This document shows positions 1 to 8,054 of a stretch of 64,000 bases of DNA, piece by piece; within the stretch, counting starts at the first letter, position 1, and every line of letters begins with the position of its first letter. Source of the stretch: Plebeiibacterium sediminum (GTDB taxonomy: Bacteria; Bacteroidota; Bacteroidia; Bacteroidales; Marinilabiliaceae). The stretch spans positions 310,001-374,000 of the forward strand of contig NZ_JAPDPJ010000001.1 of NCBI RefSeq assembly GCF_026013605.1, written 5' to 3'. Position numbers and translations under genes: made by a program. The notes below the pieces were generated by a model that saw only the letters and a list, made by a program, of their open reading frames with translations, was not told the DNA's origin and did not search any database.

Positions 1-512
1 CTAATTTTATGATTCAAATCAAAAAGTCGTTTTACTTCAGCCTTTAAGCTTAACTTATCCCTCACTTCTTTATCATAAGCATCATCTACTTTCTTTTCGA
101 ACTGAGTAATTCGTTCTTTTAAAGGAGATAAAATATCAGCCAGTTTTTGATTATTGTGCTCACTAATTTCTTTAGATCTATTCACTAATATTCGGTTAGC
201 AATAGACTCAAACTCCTTTGAAAGTGTTTGATGAAGGTTCTCTATTTCTTTTTGCTTTTCGTTATTTGTATTAATTAAATGTGCATTTTCTGTATCAATA
301 GCTGCAATATGCATTTTTGCCTGCATTAACTCATTTTCTAGTTTACCTTGCTTTTCAGTTAACTTATGAATCTCTTCACTTAAGTTTTTATTGTCATTTT
401 CAACAATAACACTCTGCTGTTTCAACTGGTTACTTTTAAGAGTAAACAACAAATAAACAATTACAGCAGAAACAATTAATCCTATAAAAAAAGCAACAGC
501 CAATTCCATCAT
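1..512 (-). CDS. rmuC: RmuC family protein, 5' part only (runs off the window edge)
   Basis: About 170 codons are visible, read leftward from a double ATG at 507-512 and open to the window edge. Residues 2-24 form one hydrophobic membrane anchor, followed by a long charged coiled coil rich in Glu, Lys and Gln. Near the visible end comes the segment with ILSPLKERITQFEKKV and then DKEVRDKLSLKAEVKRL, which is the conserved entry into the RmuC nuclease-like domain. RmuC is a membrane-anchored coiled-coil protein thought to limit recombination or inversion at DNA repeats; that role is family knowledge. The catalytic-like domain lies outside the window. A -7 element sits upstream at 555-562. Confidence 0.85.
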   Translation of the reverse strand, partial: MMELAVAFFIGLIVSAVIVYLLFTLKSNQLKQQSVIVENDNKNLSEEIHKLTEKQGKLENELMQAKMHIAAIDTENAHLINTNNEKQKEIENLHQTLSKEFESIANRILVNRSKEISEHNNQKLADILSPLKERITQFEKKVDDAYDKEVRDKLSLKAEVKRLFDLNHKI

Positions 513-554
513 TTAATACATTTTTTGAACATGACAATATAACCTATTTTAGAA

Positions 555-562
555 CAAACATA
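555..562 (-). promoter_or_regulatory. Candidate Bacteroidota -7 element for rmuC
   Basis: The minus strand reads TATGTTTG, matching the TAnnTTTG -7 consensus of the phylum, 43 nt before the rmuC start. I see no clear -33 TTG at the right distance, so support is moderate. Confidence 0.4.
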
Positions 563-567
563 AAAAT

Positions 568-596
568 GGGGATACTCATTATTTATGAACATCCCC
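568..596 (-). terminator. Rho-independent terminator after the lpxH-KAS III genes
   Basis: The arms GGGGAT and ATCCCC pair, and after a small internal loop four more inner pairs (TCAT/ATGA) form. On the minus strand the hairpin is followed by ATTTTTATG. It lies 39 nt beyond the stop of the KAS III-like gene. Confidence 0.55.
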
Positions 597-634
597 GATT
601 ATATTGTTATGAAATTTATATCCTTTTTTAAGCC

Positions 635-1732
635 TTAAGGCATTTTGTACATATAAGCATTAATATTCATTCCAGCACCTACGGAGGTCATCATAACATA
701 ATCTCCACTTTCTAAAGAATGCCCCTCTAACTGATTTTTCACAACCAAATCAAAAAGAGTAGGAACAGTTGCCACAGAGCTATTACCTAATGTTTTTATA
801 GTCATAGGCATTACACTATAATCCACATCACGAATTCCATATAATCTAAAAATTCGTTTTAAAATAGCCTCATCCATTTTTGCATTAGCCTGGTGAATTA
901 AAACCTTCTTCACATCACCTAATGTAAGACCATTCACATCTAAACACTCTTTGGCTAACAATGGAACGTTAGTTAACGCATAGTTATATACTCTACGACC
1001 TAACATTTTCAGATACATGTGATCACTCTTTAAATCCGGATTAAAAGAATCACCCATTTGTAAAATATCCAAATGCTCCTCAGAGTCAGTTCTGGCTACA
1101 TGCTTAAGTATTCCTACAGGTTCATCACTTTCAACTGCTTCTAAAACCGCAGCACCGGCTCCATCTGCAAAAATCATTGAGTCTCTATCGTGAGGATCCA
1201 TTACCCTGCTTAAAGTATCTGCTCCAATTACCAAGGCACTTTTAGCATCTCCTGATTTAATATAATAACTTGCCTGAATCATTGCCTGAGTCCATCCAGG
1301 ACAACCGAATGTGATATCGTAAGCTATGGTGCGTGGATTTTTAATATCAAGTTTTTGCTTTACTCTGGAAGATAATGTAGGCAGAATATCAGGATACAAG
1401 CTACCATGCTTTACATCTCCTAAATTATGTGCTACAATAATGTAATCTAATTTTTCCTTATCAAAATTTGCTGCATCAAGAGCACGCTGTCCAGCAATTG
1501 CAGCAATATCAGAAGTAACAAGATCTTCACCGGCACACCTTCTCTCTCTAATGTCTGTTATTTCTTCAAACTTTTGTACAATCTCCTCCGCCGGAGTTTC
1601 TATTTTACTGCCATCACTATTTAAAAATAGTCGATTGGCAAAATCAATGTTTTTTACCACTACTTCAGGCAAATAACAGCCCGTACCAGTGGCAACAGCA
1701 TAAATTCCCATTGTATTCGATTTTGCTAACAT
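635..1732 (-). CDS. 3-oxoacyl-ACP synthase III family ketosynthase
   Basis: A 365-residue condensing enzyme of the KAS III (FabH-like) fold. The expected Cys-His-Asn triad is present: Cys144 in FGCPGW, His280 in LIHQAN and Asn317 in TLGNSS. The C-terminus has the family's glycine-rich SVGAGMN motif. Such enzymes join an acyl-CoA starter to malonyl-ACP, or make related head-to-head or acyltransfer condensations. It is somewhat longer than housekeeping FabH (about 320-330 residues) and carries an insertion around residues 35-60, so it may be a specialised paralogue and no symbol is given. Met8 (start near 1711) is an equally plausible start because KAS III proteins usually begin just before the TGTGxYLPE segment. 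It lies 44 nt downstream of lpxH in the same direction and ahead of a terminator, so the two probably share a transcript. Confidence 0.88.
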   Translation of the reverse strand: MLAKSNTMGIYAVATGTGCYLPEVVVKNIDFANRLFLNSDGSKIETPAEEIVQKFEEITDIRERRCAGEDLVTSDIAAIAGQRALDAANFDKEKLDYIIVAHNLGDVKHGSLYPDILPTLSSRVKQKLDIKNPRTIAYDITFGCPGWTQAMIQASYYIKSGDAKSALVIGADTLSRVMDPHDRDSMIFADGAGAAVLEAVESDEPVGILKHVARTDSEEHLDILQMGDSFNPDLKSDHMYLKMLGRRVYNYALTNVPLLAKECLDVNGLTLGDVKKVLIHQANAKMDEAILKRIFRLYGIRDVDYSVMPMTIKTLGNSSVATVPTLFDLVVKNQLEGHSLESGDYVMMTSVGAGMNINAYMYKMP

Positions 1733-1776
1733 TTGTGCTTCTTATACAGAAACACTCCAATCAATTTATGTAACTA

Positions 1777-2541
1777 CTACTTTTTATAATACTTTAATTC
1801 AAACTTGTCACCATCCCAAACTCCATATGATCTGATTTTTACCCAATCTCCCAGATATATGAACTGGCTGTTTTGCCCTATTGGCTGATGTAAATCTATA
1901 TGTCGATGACCAAAAATGAAATAATCATAATGTTCTTTCATTAAAACATCTTTGGCATAAAGCATTAAAAACTCTTTATCTTCTCCTAAATATTTGGCTC
2001 CTTCTGAACTCTCATTCTTTAATCTGCTATGACTCGACCATCTTTTTGCTAACTCTACTGCAAAGTTAGGATGCAAACGAGAAAAGAACCACTGTAAAAT
2101 ACGACTGGTAAATATTTTTTTTAAAACATTATAACCTTTATCATAAGGTCCTAAGCCGTCTCCATGAGCCAGAAAAAACTTTTTCCCATTTAATTCTACA
2201 GAAACAGGTTTTGTATAAACTTCAACTCCTATTTCTTTTGGGAGATAATCAAAAACCCAGATATCATGATTACCTGTAAAAAAATATACAGGAATCCCAC
2301 TATCTGTAAATTCAGCTATTTTTCCTAAAAAGCGAGTAAATCCTCTGGGGACAACATGATGGTATTCATACCAAAAATCAAAAATATCGCCCATTAAATA
2401 CAATGCTGCAGTTGTTGGTTTGATATAATCCAACCAATCCACAAAGTACTTTTCATGTGCTTTATGGTCTTTTATTGATGGTGCTCCCAGATGAACATCT
2501 GAAGCAAAATATATTTTTTTACCCGATTGCTGCAACTCCAT
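1777..2541 (-). CDS. lpxH: UDP-2,3-diacylglucosamine diphosphatase
   Basis: A 254-residue calcineurin-like phosphoesterase that cleaves UDP-2,3-diacylglucosamine to lipid X and UMP in lipid A synthesis at the inner face of the cytoplasmic membrane. All metal-binding blocks are visible: Asp15 and His17 (SDVHLG), Asp52 (GDIFDFW), Asn91-His92 (GNHD), His126 (AHGDGLG), and His212 and His214 (FGHRH). The GDIFDFWYE segment and the length fit LpxH of Bacteroidota. A promoter-like element lies 42 nt upstream. The presence of lpxH supports a Gram-negative outer membrane with lipid A. Confidence 0.93.
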   Translation of the reverse strand: MELQQSGKKIYFASDVHLGAPSIKDHKAHEKYFVDWLDYIKPTTAALYLMGDIFDFWYEYHHVVPRGFTRFLGKIAEFTDSGIPVYFFTGNHDIWVFDYLPKEIGVEVYTKPVSVELNGKKFFLAHGDGLGPYDKGYNVLKKIFTSRILQWFFSRLHPNFAVELAKRWSSHSRLKNESSEGAKYLGEDKEFLMLYAKDVLMKEHYDYFIFGHRHIDLHQPIGQNSQFIYLGDWVKIRSYGVWDGDKFELKYYKK

Positions 2542-2582
2542 TTTTGCTAATTAGCAAATGCTTAACTATTATTTTGAATGGA

Positions 2583-2614
2583 CAAATATATCAGTTTTTT
2601 AACGTAAATAACAA
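2583..2614 (-). promoter_or_regulatory. Candidate promoter for lpxH
   Basis: On the minus strand TTG (2612-2614) precedes TATATTTG (2583-2590) by 21 nt, close to the TTTG-N19/20-TAnnTTTG pattern of Bacteroidota primary sigma promoters. It lies 42 nt before the lpxH start. Confidence 0.5.
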
Positions 2615-2695
2615 CATCGTATTTTATTTAAACTTTTTTATAATGATGTTCAGTTATTACTTTAAATAAAATGGAAATTACAAATAACTGATTAG

Positions 2696-3517
2696 CTACT
2701 GAATATGAATAGAATCACTATCTACACTATACCAATCTTCCTGACTTTTTAATTCTTTAAAATCTTCATATGCACCAAGAATAGATGACAGTAATTCATA
2801 TTCTGGCATTTTATAATGAATAGAATAATTAGAATTCAGGAAAACCATAAAAGAATCGAGGCAAATGCCCTTATAACCTGTTAAATCAGCTAAATTTTCA
2901 CGAGAGGTAATATGATTGAACTTGGCACTTTCAAGTTCTATTTTTTCTAATTTTTTGACTTCATCCTTTTGCTTATCTATTCTTGTTTTTCCACTTCCTA
3001 AAGAAATTCCGGCTCCAAAAGTCCCTTGATTAAACTTTTTATCAGCTTTACCCCATGCTATTGCCTCTTCAAAATTCCAGCTGCTAACCATCTCCTTAAC
3101 TTCCTCATTCTCATCCTTAGGTAATTCTAAATCTTTAAAAGCCTGACGAAAATGAGCGTATGAGTAGAATCGAAGTACTTCAACTTCCGTAATTGCATAA
3201 ACATTTGTAGAAACTTCCAAAGCTAATTGATCTTCCATAGTAGTCCAGATAGTTGGTACTACCCAGGTTGTATCTACATAACCCATACTATGAAACCTTA
3301 AGGTATCACCTACAGAGCCATCTATTTGAAAAGCACCTGTAATATCAGACAAAATCACCTCGCCTGTTGACATATTTTTAATAGCCCCAAATTCTATTGG
3401 CTTTTGTGTGTTGGCTTCTTTAACAACTCCATTAAAAGTATAAACTTCCTCATTTAAGGCTTGCGAAAATGCACTAACACATAAACTAAATAACAATATG
3501 GAAACTAGGAATCTCAT
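2696..3517 (-). CDS. Secreted carboxypeptidase-regulatory-like domain protein (paralogue B)
   Basis: 273 residues. Residues 1-19 form a signal peptide ending at AFSQA. Residues 25-110 look like a CarboxypepD_reg-like beta-sandwich, with a VxxKPIEFGAI strand, a TGAFQIDGSVGDTLRFHSMGY block and the following beta strand; this fold is common in Bacteroidota envelope proteins. The remainder is charged and has no recognisable catalytic motif. The C-terminal stretch GYKGICLDSFMVFLN resembles GYEGDMLDKFMIYCN of the upstream gene, so the two are tandem paralogues. The start overlaps the upstream stop by 4 nt (ATGA type), which implies translational coupling. Function unknown; probably periplasmic or outer-membrane associated. 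Confidence 0.75.
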   Translation of the reverse strand: MRFLVSILLFSLCVSAFSQALNEEVYTFNGVVKEANTQKPIEFGAIKNMSTGEVILSDITGAFQIDGSVGDTLRFHSMGYVDTTWVVPTIWTTMEDQLALEVSTNVYAITEVEVLRFYSYAHFRQAFKDLELPKDENEEVKEMVSSWNFEEAIAWGKADKKFNQGTFGAGISLGSGKTRIDKQKDEVKKLEKIELESAKFNHITSRENLADLTGYKGICLDSFMVFLNSNYSIHYKMPEYELLSSILGAYEDFKELKSQEDWYSVDSDSIHIQ

Positions 3518-4260
3518 TTCTTATTCTCCTTTTCAAATTTTTCAAGTAACTCAGCAATCTTCATTCTAATTAATACCGGATTACTATCTGGAGATAGTTT
3601 TATATTTATATTACAATAAATCATAAATTTATCTAACATATCCCCCTCATAACCTGATACTTCTTTAACAATATCGCGATTATAAAATTCATTGATTTTT
3701 TCCTGATTCTCATCCTGTACAAGTACGCGTCTCATATCTCTTTTTTCACGCTCTCTTTTACTTGTATAATAATTTACATAACTCAACGGATTAACTACAG
3801 CTGCCATAACCGGAGGCTTTTTATTATATGAATCTCCTTTTAGTCCAGCAGGCAAATCATCTTCTCCTCCTAAATTGATATCCTTAGGTAAATTTAAATG
3901 CAACTCTTTATCTGAAGCTACATCAACTGTTCCTATCATATAAAATTTTCGGCCTAAATGGATTACTCTTTGTTGAATTGAGTCATTAAATTCACTTACT
4001 CTAATAACCTGGGGGCTATATCCCAAACCAAATACTTTTAAGGAGTCTGTTTTACTGAAGGTGCTTCTAAATTCACCTTTTTCGTCTGTAGCATAAATGA
4101 TCATAGATTCGTAACTAACTATTTGAGCATTTTCAATTAACTTATTGTCAACACTATCTTTTACAATTAGCTTAACCCACACCTGATCAGTAGCTGTATC
4201 TTGTGCAAAGGTATGTAAAGAACACACCAATAATATAAATATAATTCCTAGTAATCGCAT
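3514..4260 (-). CDS. Secreted carboxypeptidase-regulatory-like domain protein (paralogue A)
   Basis: 248 residues with a signal peptide (residues 1-19, ending HTFAQ). Residues 27-105 form a CarboxypepD_reg-like fold with a strand on Lys-Leu-Ile-Glu-Asn-Ala, a DEKGEFRSTFSKTDSLKVFGLGY block and a following strand. The second half is charged, with REREKRDMRR near residue 170 and the shared GYEGDMLDKFM segment near residue 205. It is the first gene of a two-gene unit with the paralogue that overlaps it. It diverges from dapD across a 224-nt gap, and I found no convincing minus-strand promoter in that gap. Role unknown. Confidence 0.75.
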   Translation of the reverse strand: MRLLGIIFILLVCSLHTFAQDTATDQVWVKLIVKDSVDNKLIENAQIVSYESMIIYATDEKGEFRSTFSKTDSLKVFGLGYSPQVIRVSEFNDSIQQRVIHLGRKFYMIGTVDVASDKELHLNLPKDINLGGEDDLPAGLKGDSYNKKPPVMAAVVNPLSYVNYYTSKREREKRDMRRVLVQDENQEKINEFYNRDIVKEVSGYEGDMLDKFMIYCNINIKLSPDSNPVLIRMKIAELLEKFEKENKK

Positions 4261-4427
4261 ACAATTATTAAAGCTGCAAAATATAAACTAATACTCACAT
4301 AGAAACACTTTTTTTAACGATTAACCAAACTTTAACCTTTATTTTGTGTTACTGTATATGTTAAAAATGAAACTGATACTTGAACAAACCAGATTAGTTT
4401 CAAATTCATGTTTATATAACAAATGAA

Positions 4428-4459
4428 TTTGCAATTAGGTTTGTTTCATTGTATTTTCG
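4428..4459 (+). promoter_or_regulatory. Candidate promoter for dapD
   Basis: TTTG (4428-4431), 20 nt spacer, then TATTTTCG (4452-4459), one base off TAnnTTTG. It ends 25 nt before the dapD ATG. Both elements and their spacing fit the Bacteroidota consensus. Confidence 0.5.
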
Positions 4460-4484
4460 CAAAAAATAAAAATTAAATACTATC

Positions 4485-5303
4485 ATGTTAGAGCAATACA
4501 AAGAAGTTGTTGAGCAAGCCTGGGAAAACAGGGATTTACTAAACAAACCGGAAACTCAAGATGTTATTCGCACTTTAATGGAAAAACTTGACAAAGGTGA
4601 AATTAGAGTTGCAGAGCCAAACGGAGATGATTGGAAAGTTAACGAATGGGTTAAGAAAGCAGTAATTCTTTATTTTCCAATTCAAAAAATGGAAACTATT
4701 GAGGCCGGCCCAATGGAATTTCATGATAAGATGGCTCTTAAAAGAAACTATGCTGAATTAGGTATTAGAGTTGTTCCTCATGCTGTTGCACGTTATGGTG
4801 CTTATATTTCAAGTGGTGTAGTATTAATGCCATCATATGTAAACATCGGAGCTTATGTTGAAAGTGGTACCATGGTTGACACTTGGGCTACTGTAGGTAG
4901 TTGTGCACAAATTGGTAAAAATGTTCACCTAAGTGGTGGTGTTGGTATTGGTGGAGTTCTTGAGCCAATTCAAGCTGCTCCGGTAATTATTGAAGACGAT
5001 GCTTTTATTGGTTCTCGTTGTATTGTAGTGGAAGGATGTCGCGTGGGTAAAGAAGCTGTACTTGGTGCAAACGTAGTGTTAACAGGTTCTACTAAAATTA
5101 TTGACGTAACAGGAGATGAGCCAATAGAATACAAAGGTTATGTTCCTCCTCGTTCAGTTGTTATTCCTGGTAGCTACACTAAAAAATTCCCAGCAGGAGA
5201 TTTTCAGGTTCCAGCAGCACTAATCATTGGTAAACGTAAAGAGTCTACTGACAAGAAAACTTCATTAAACGATGCGTTAAGAGAAAATAACGTTGCTGTT
5301 TAA
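4485..5303 (+). CDS. dapD: 2,3,4,5-tetrahydropyridine-2,6-dicarboxylate N-succinyltransferase
   Basis: A 272-residue left-handed beta-helix acyltransferase. It transfers succinyl from succinyl-CoA to tetrahydrodipicolinate in the diaminopimelate branch of lysine and peptidoglycan synthesis. The N-terminal alpha domain (1-100) is followed by hexapeptide repeats from about residue 105 to 200, including ARYGAYISSGVVLMPSYVNIG and VGSCAQIGKNVHLSGGVGIGG, which carry the substrate and CoA sites. The length matches the family. It is a single gene with its own promoter and a long hairpin downstream. Its presence indicates the succinylase route to DAP. Confidence 0.95.
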   Translation: MLEQYKEVVEQAWENRDLLNKPETQDVIRTLMEKLDKGEIRVAEPNGDDWKVNEWVKKAVILYFPIQKMETIEAGPMEFHDKMALKRNYAELGIRVVPHAVARYGAYISSGVVLMPSYVNIGAYVESGTMVDTWATVGSCAQIGKNVHLSGGVGIGGVLEPIQAAPVIIEDDAFIGSRCIVVEGCRVGKEAVLGANVVLTGSTKIIDVTGDEPIEYKGYVPPRSVVIPGSYTKKFPAGDFQVPAALIIGKRKESTDKKTSLNDALRENNVAV

Positions 5304-5318
5304 TTATAGATAAAGCAC

Positions 5319-5365
5319 AAAGACAAAAGTAATTAGATAAGACATTTCTATTTACTTTTGTCTTT
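5319..5365 (+). terminator. Long inverted repeat, probable dapD terminator
   Basis: Perfect 14-bp arms (AAAGACAAAAGTAA at 5319-5332 and its complement at 5352-5365) enclose a 19-nt loop, starting 15 nt after the dapD stop and ending in TCTTTT. The arms are AT-rich and the loop is long, so it is weaker than a classic terminator. The right arm contains TACTTTTG, which also looks like a -7 element for the next gene. Confidence 0.5.
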
Positions 5366-5380
5366 TACTAAAAACAATAT

Positions 5381-5944
5381 ATGAACGAAGACATTGCAAA
5401 AGCCCTTGAAGTTCTTCACAATGGCGGTTTAATACTATATCCAACAGATACGATCTGGGGAATTGGATGTGACGCAACAAATCCTGAAGCTGTCAGCAGA
5501 ATTTACAAACTCAAACAAAGAGAAGACAGTAAAAGCATGTTGGTTTTGTTGGATAATGAAGCAAAACTAAATTCATATATGAATCAGGTTCCGGATATGA
5601 CATGGGATTTAATAGAATTTACAACCAAGCCATTAACCATCATCTATCCGGATGCCAAAAATTTGGCTCCTAACTTACTCGCCGAAGACAAAACAATAGG
5701 CATAAGAATTACTAAGGAAGAATTTAGCTCTAAACTGTGCCAAAGGTTTAAAAAACCCATTGTATCTACTTCTGCAAACATTAGTGGACAACCATCTCCT
5801 TCTTGTTTTGACGACATTTCTGATGAAGTTAAAAATGGTGTGGATTACATCGTAAATTATCGACAAGAAGAAACAGCAAACCCGGCTCCTTCAAGTATTA
5901 TGAAACTGGGATTAGGAGGAGAAATTAATATTATTAGGGAATAA
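5381..5944 (+). CDS. Sua5/YciO/YrdC family L-threonylcarbamoyladenylate synthase-like protein
   Basis: 187 residues, a single YrdC domain without the Sua5 C-terminal domain. Visible motifs are the N-terminal YPTDTIWGIGCDA block, KQREDSK (the basic ATP/threonine-binding loop), TIGIRI, and the C-terminal STSANISGQPSP. The family makes threonylcarbamoyl-AMP from threonine, bicarbonate and ATP for t6A37 formation in tRNA; that reaction is family knowledge. YciO relatives have a similar fold but unclear activity, so TsaC versus YciO is not settled here. The next gene follows after 10 nt, suggesting one transcript. Confidence 0.85.
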   Translation: MNEDIAKALEVLHNGGLILYPTDTIWGIGCDATNPEAVSRIYKLKQREDSKSMLVLLDNEAKLNSYMNQVPDMTWDLIEFTTKPLTIIYPDAKNLAPNLLAEDKTIGIRITKEEFSSKLCQRFKKPIVSTSANISGQPSPSCFDDISDEVKNGVDYIVNYRQEETANPAPSSIMKLGLGGEINIIRE

Positions 5945-5954
5945 ATTTCAAATA

Positions 5955-6389
5955 ATGGAGCATCAGGAAATACAGTTTTTTTTCGAAACACCAATACAAA
6001 TTCGATTTAACGATATTGATAGTCTTGGACATGTAAACAACACCATAATACAGGAGTACTTTGATTTAGGAAGAATGCATTATTTTAAATCTGTTTTTAC
6101 TCCAAATATTGACTGGACTATATTTCCTGCAATTATAGCTTCAATTAAAACAGACTTTGTTTCTCCTGTTTTTATCAACAATAAGCTATTGGTTAAAACC
6201 AAAATCACAAAGATTGGTAATAAAAGTATGAATCTGATTCAACAAATTACTGATACCGATGGAGTAATAAAAGCAGTTAGTCATTCTGTTATGGTAGGTT
6301 TTGATCATACAACTCAAAGTTCTATTGAAATCACAAAAGAATGGCGGGAGAAAATCAACACTGCAGAAAAAGGATCTACTGAGATTTAA
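5955..6389 (+). CDS. Acyl-CoA thioesterase, 4HBT hot-dog fold
   Basis: 144 residues, one hot-dog domain. The segment RFNDIDSLGHVNNTIIQEYF matches the 4-hydroxybenzoyl-CoA thioesterase/YbgC pattern, in which the Asp before the GHVNN loop is the catalytic acid. Later strands (KTDFVSPVFINNKLLVKTKI) fit the rest of the fold. The substrate cannot be predicted; such proteins usually hydrolyse acyl-CoA or aromatic acyl-CoA. It follows the YrdC gene by 10 nt and is probably co-transcribed. The 114-nt gap after it contains the candidate larE promoter. Confidence 0.82.
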   Translation: MEHQEIQFFFETPIQIRFNDIDSLGHVNNTIIQEYFDLGRMHYFKSVFTPNIDWTIFPAIIASIKTDFVSPVFINNKLLVKTKITKIGNKSMNLIQQITDTDGVIKAVSHSVMVGFDHTTQSSIEITKEWREKINTAEKGSTEI

Positions 6390-6447
6390 TCCTTCATTAT
6401 ACCAACTATCTCATAATTTTTAATGCTCCAACATTTCATAAAATAGT

Positions 6448-6455
6448 TACTTTTG
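6448..6455 (+). promoter_or_regulatory. Candidate -7 element for the larEBC operon
   Basis: TACTTTTG matches TAnnTTTG and lies 48 nt before the larE ATG. A -33 TTG is not evident. Confidence 0.42.
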
Positions 6456-6503
6456 AACTGTTAGTTTAAACGAATTGTTCCGTAAAGGAATTAACTATTT
6501 AAT

Positions 6504-7295
6504 ATGGATATCACTACAAAATTAGAAGAGCGATTAAAGCAAATTGGAGATAGTTATCTCATGTTTTCCGGAGGGTTAGATAGCTGTGCAATATTAGGTA
6601 CTGCTATTAAGGCAGGTATTCACATTACCCCGGTTTGGATTAATAATGGATTTGGACGAGCCTCTGAAGATGAAATTCGTAAACAGGCCCAAAACATGGG
6701 GGCACATCATTTAAAAGTAATAGATATAACCCCAACTAAAACAGTAGTTTCAAATCCAGATAACAGATGCTACTTCTGCAAAAATCAAATCATTGAAGCC
6801 ATTAAACATCTTGAAAAAGATGCTGTAATAATGGATGGAACTACTGGAAGTGATAATGGTTACCGACCAGGTAGAAAGGCTTTAAACGAGCAAGGAGTGA
6901 TTTCTCCTTTAGCAGAATTAAATATCTCTTCAACTCAAGCCAAGGATATTGCTCTAAGTCTGGGAGCAAACAAACAAATTGCTGATCTGGAAAGCTGCAT
7001 AGCCACTCGCTTCAATTACCTGCAACCATTAACAGATGATCGACTCAAAGTACTTAAGGAAATTGAACATCTTATTATTGAAGAAACGGAAGATTTCAAT
7101 GTACGCTGTCGTTTAGATGATAATGACCATATAAGAATTGAACTTTCGGATAGTAATAGCTTTCTTGCTTTTAACGATCCGGATTTTAGAAACGCTGTTA
7201 TTGAGTTAGGTGAAAAGTTAGCATTATTTACTACTTTAGATCTTAAACCTTCGCGCCCCAACGCATACGACAACAGAATTACAAATGACATTTGA
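6504..7295 (+). CDS. larE: LarE, sulfur transferase of nickel-pincer cofactor synthesis
   Basis: 263 residues of the PP-loop ATPase superfamily, with SGGLDS at residues 22-27. LarE adenylates and then thiolates the two carboxylates of pyridinium-3,5-biscarboxylic acid mononucleotide. Three cysteines stand out: Cys89 and Cys92 in CYFC and Cys165 in LESCIATRF. The CxxC plus C arrangement is that of the [4Fe-4S] LarE type described from Thermotoga maritima, not the sacrificial single-cysteine type of Lactobacillus. Other conserved blocks are DGTTGSDNGYRPGRKAL and the Arg of ATRF. It overlaps larB by 11 nt, and larC follows 32 nt after larB, so the three genes form one operon. Confidence 0.93.
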   Translation: MDITTKLEERLKQIGDSYLMFSGGLDSCAILGTAIKAGIHITPVWINNGFGRASEDEIRKQAQNMGAHHLKVIDITPTKTVVSNPDNRCYFCKNQIIEAIKHLEKDAVIMDGTTGSDNGYRPGRKALNEQGVISPLAELNISSTQAKDIALSLGANKQIADLESCIATRFNYLQPLTDDRLKVLKEIEHLIIEETEDFNVRCRLDDNDHIRIELSDSNSFLAFNDPDFRNAVIELGEKLALFTTLDLKPSRPNAYDNRITNDI

Positions 7296-8022
7296 AGAAA
7301 TATATGATAAAATTAAAGCTGGCGAGATTTCAAAAGAAGAAGCTCATAAACACTTTTCGCTTGAATGGATGGAAACTGCCAGCCGATACATACTCGATGT
7401 AAACCGGGGTATGCGCACAAATATTCCTGAGATAATTTATGGTGAATACAAAACCCTGGAACAAACTATTGAATTGGTGAAACATCTTTTAAAAGAACAC
7501 CCCCGGGTAGTTGTTTCAAGGAGTAAATTTAATCACGAATTGTCACAAGAATTCAGTGCTGATCATCATTTACTAGCGGGAGAAAATGCTATAGTGATTG
7601 GAGATCTACCTGAAGCTAAAGGTGCGATTTTGGTAGTAAGCGCAGGTTCTGCCGATCATCCGGTTACTGAAGAGTGTGAGATTATTTTAAAATCTGTTGG
7701 TGTGCAACCAATTGTATTTGAAGATCGGGGAATTTCTCATCCTACCAGAGTAATAGAAGCAATTCAGCAAGGTATAACCCACAATGTAAAAGCCATTATT
7801 GTTGTTGCTGGTATGGAAGGTGCTTTGGCTCCTTTTGTTGCCTCTATGGTTTCTTTACCTGTTATTGGGGTTCCAACTTCTGTTGGGTATGGTTTTAGAG
7901 CCAGCGAAGCAGCCTTAACTTCCATGTTAGCCTCGTGTGCACCAAATCTTACAGTTGTAAATATTGATGGTGGACTAAGAGCTGCTGTTGTGGCTGCACT
8001 AATCTGTAAAAACAGCAACTAA
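7285..8022 (+). CDS. larB: LarB, pyridinium-3,5-biscarboxylic acid mononucleotide synthase
   Basis: 245 residues. LarB carboxylates and hydrolyses nicotinic acid adenine dinucleotide to give the biscarboxylated mononucleotide, the first step of nickel-pincer nucleotide synthesis. The C-terminal half (about 115-240) is a PurE (AIR carboxylase)-like domain, with VSAGSADHPVTEE, DRGISHPTR, VVAGMEGALAPFVASM and PVIGVPTSVGYG, all typical of LarB. The N-terminal 100 residues are the LarB-specific helical part. The length matches the family. It starts inside the end of larE in another frame, indicating translational coupling. Confidence 0.94.
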   Translation: MTFEEIYDKIKAGEISKEEAHKHFSLEWMETASRYILDVNRGMRTNIPEIIYGEYKTLEQTIELVKHLLKEHPRVVVSRSKFNHELSQEFSADHHLLAGENAIVIGDLPEAKGAILVVSAGSADHPVTEECEIILKSVGVQPIVFEDRGISHPTRVIEAIQQGITHNVKAIIVVAGMEGALAPFVASMVSLPVIGVPTSVGYGFRASEAALTSMLASCAPNLTVVNIDGGLRAAVVAALICKNSN

Positions 8023-8054
8023 TCACTAATATTAAAATTTAATAAGTATTATCG

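Noticed and set aside
2457-2669. Open frame on the plus strand across the lpxH start and the downstream gap
   Set aside because: It overlaps lpxH in reverse and encodes a hydrophobic AT-rich peptide without family features.
5353-5360. TACTTTTG as -7 promoter of the YrdC gene
   Set aside because: It lies inside the right arm of the inverted repeat that looks like the dapD terminator; not listed as a separate promoter, although it might serve both purposes.
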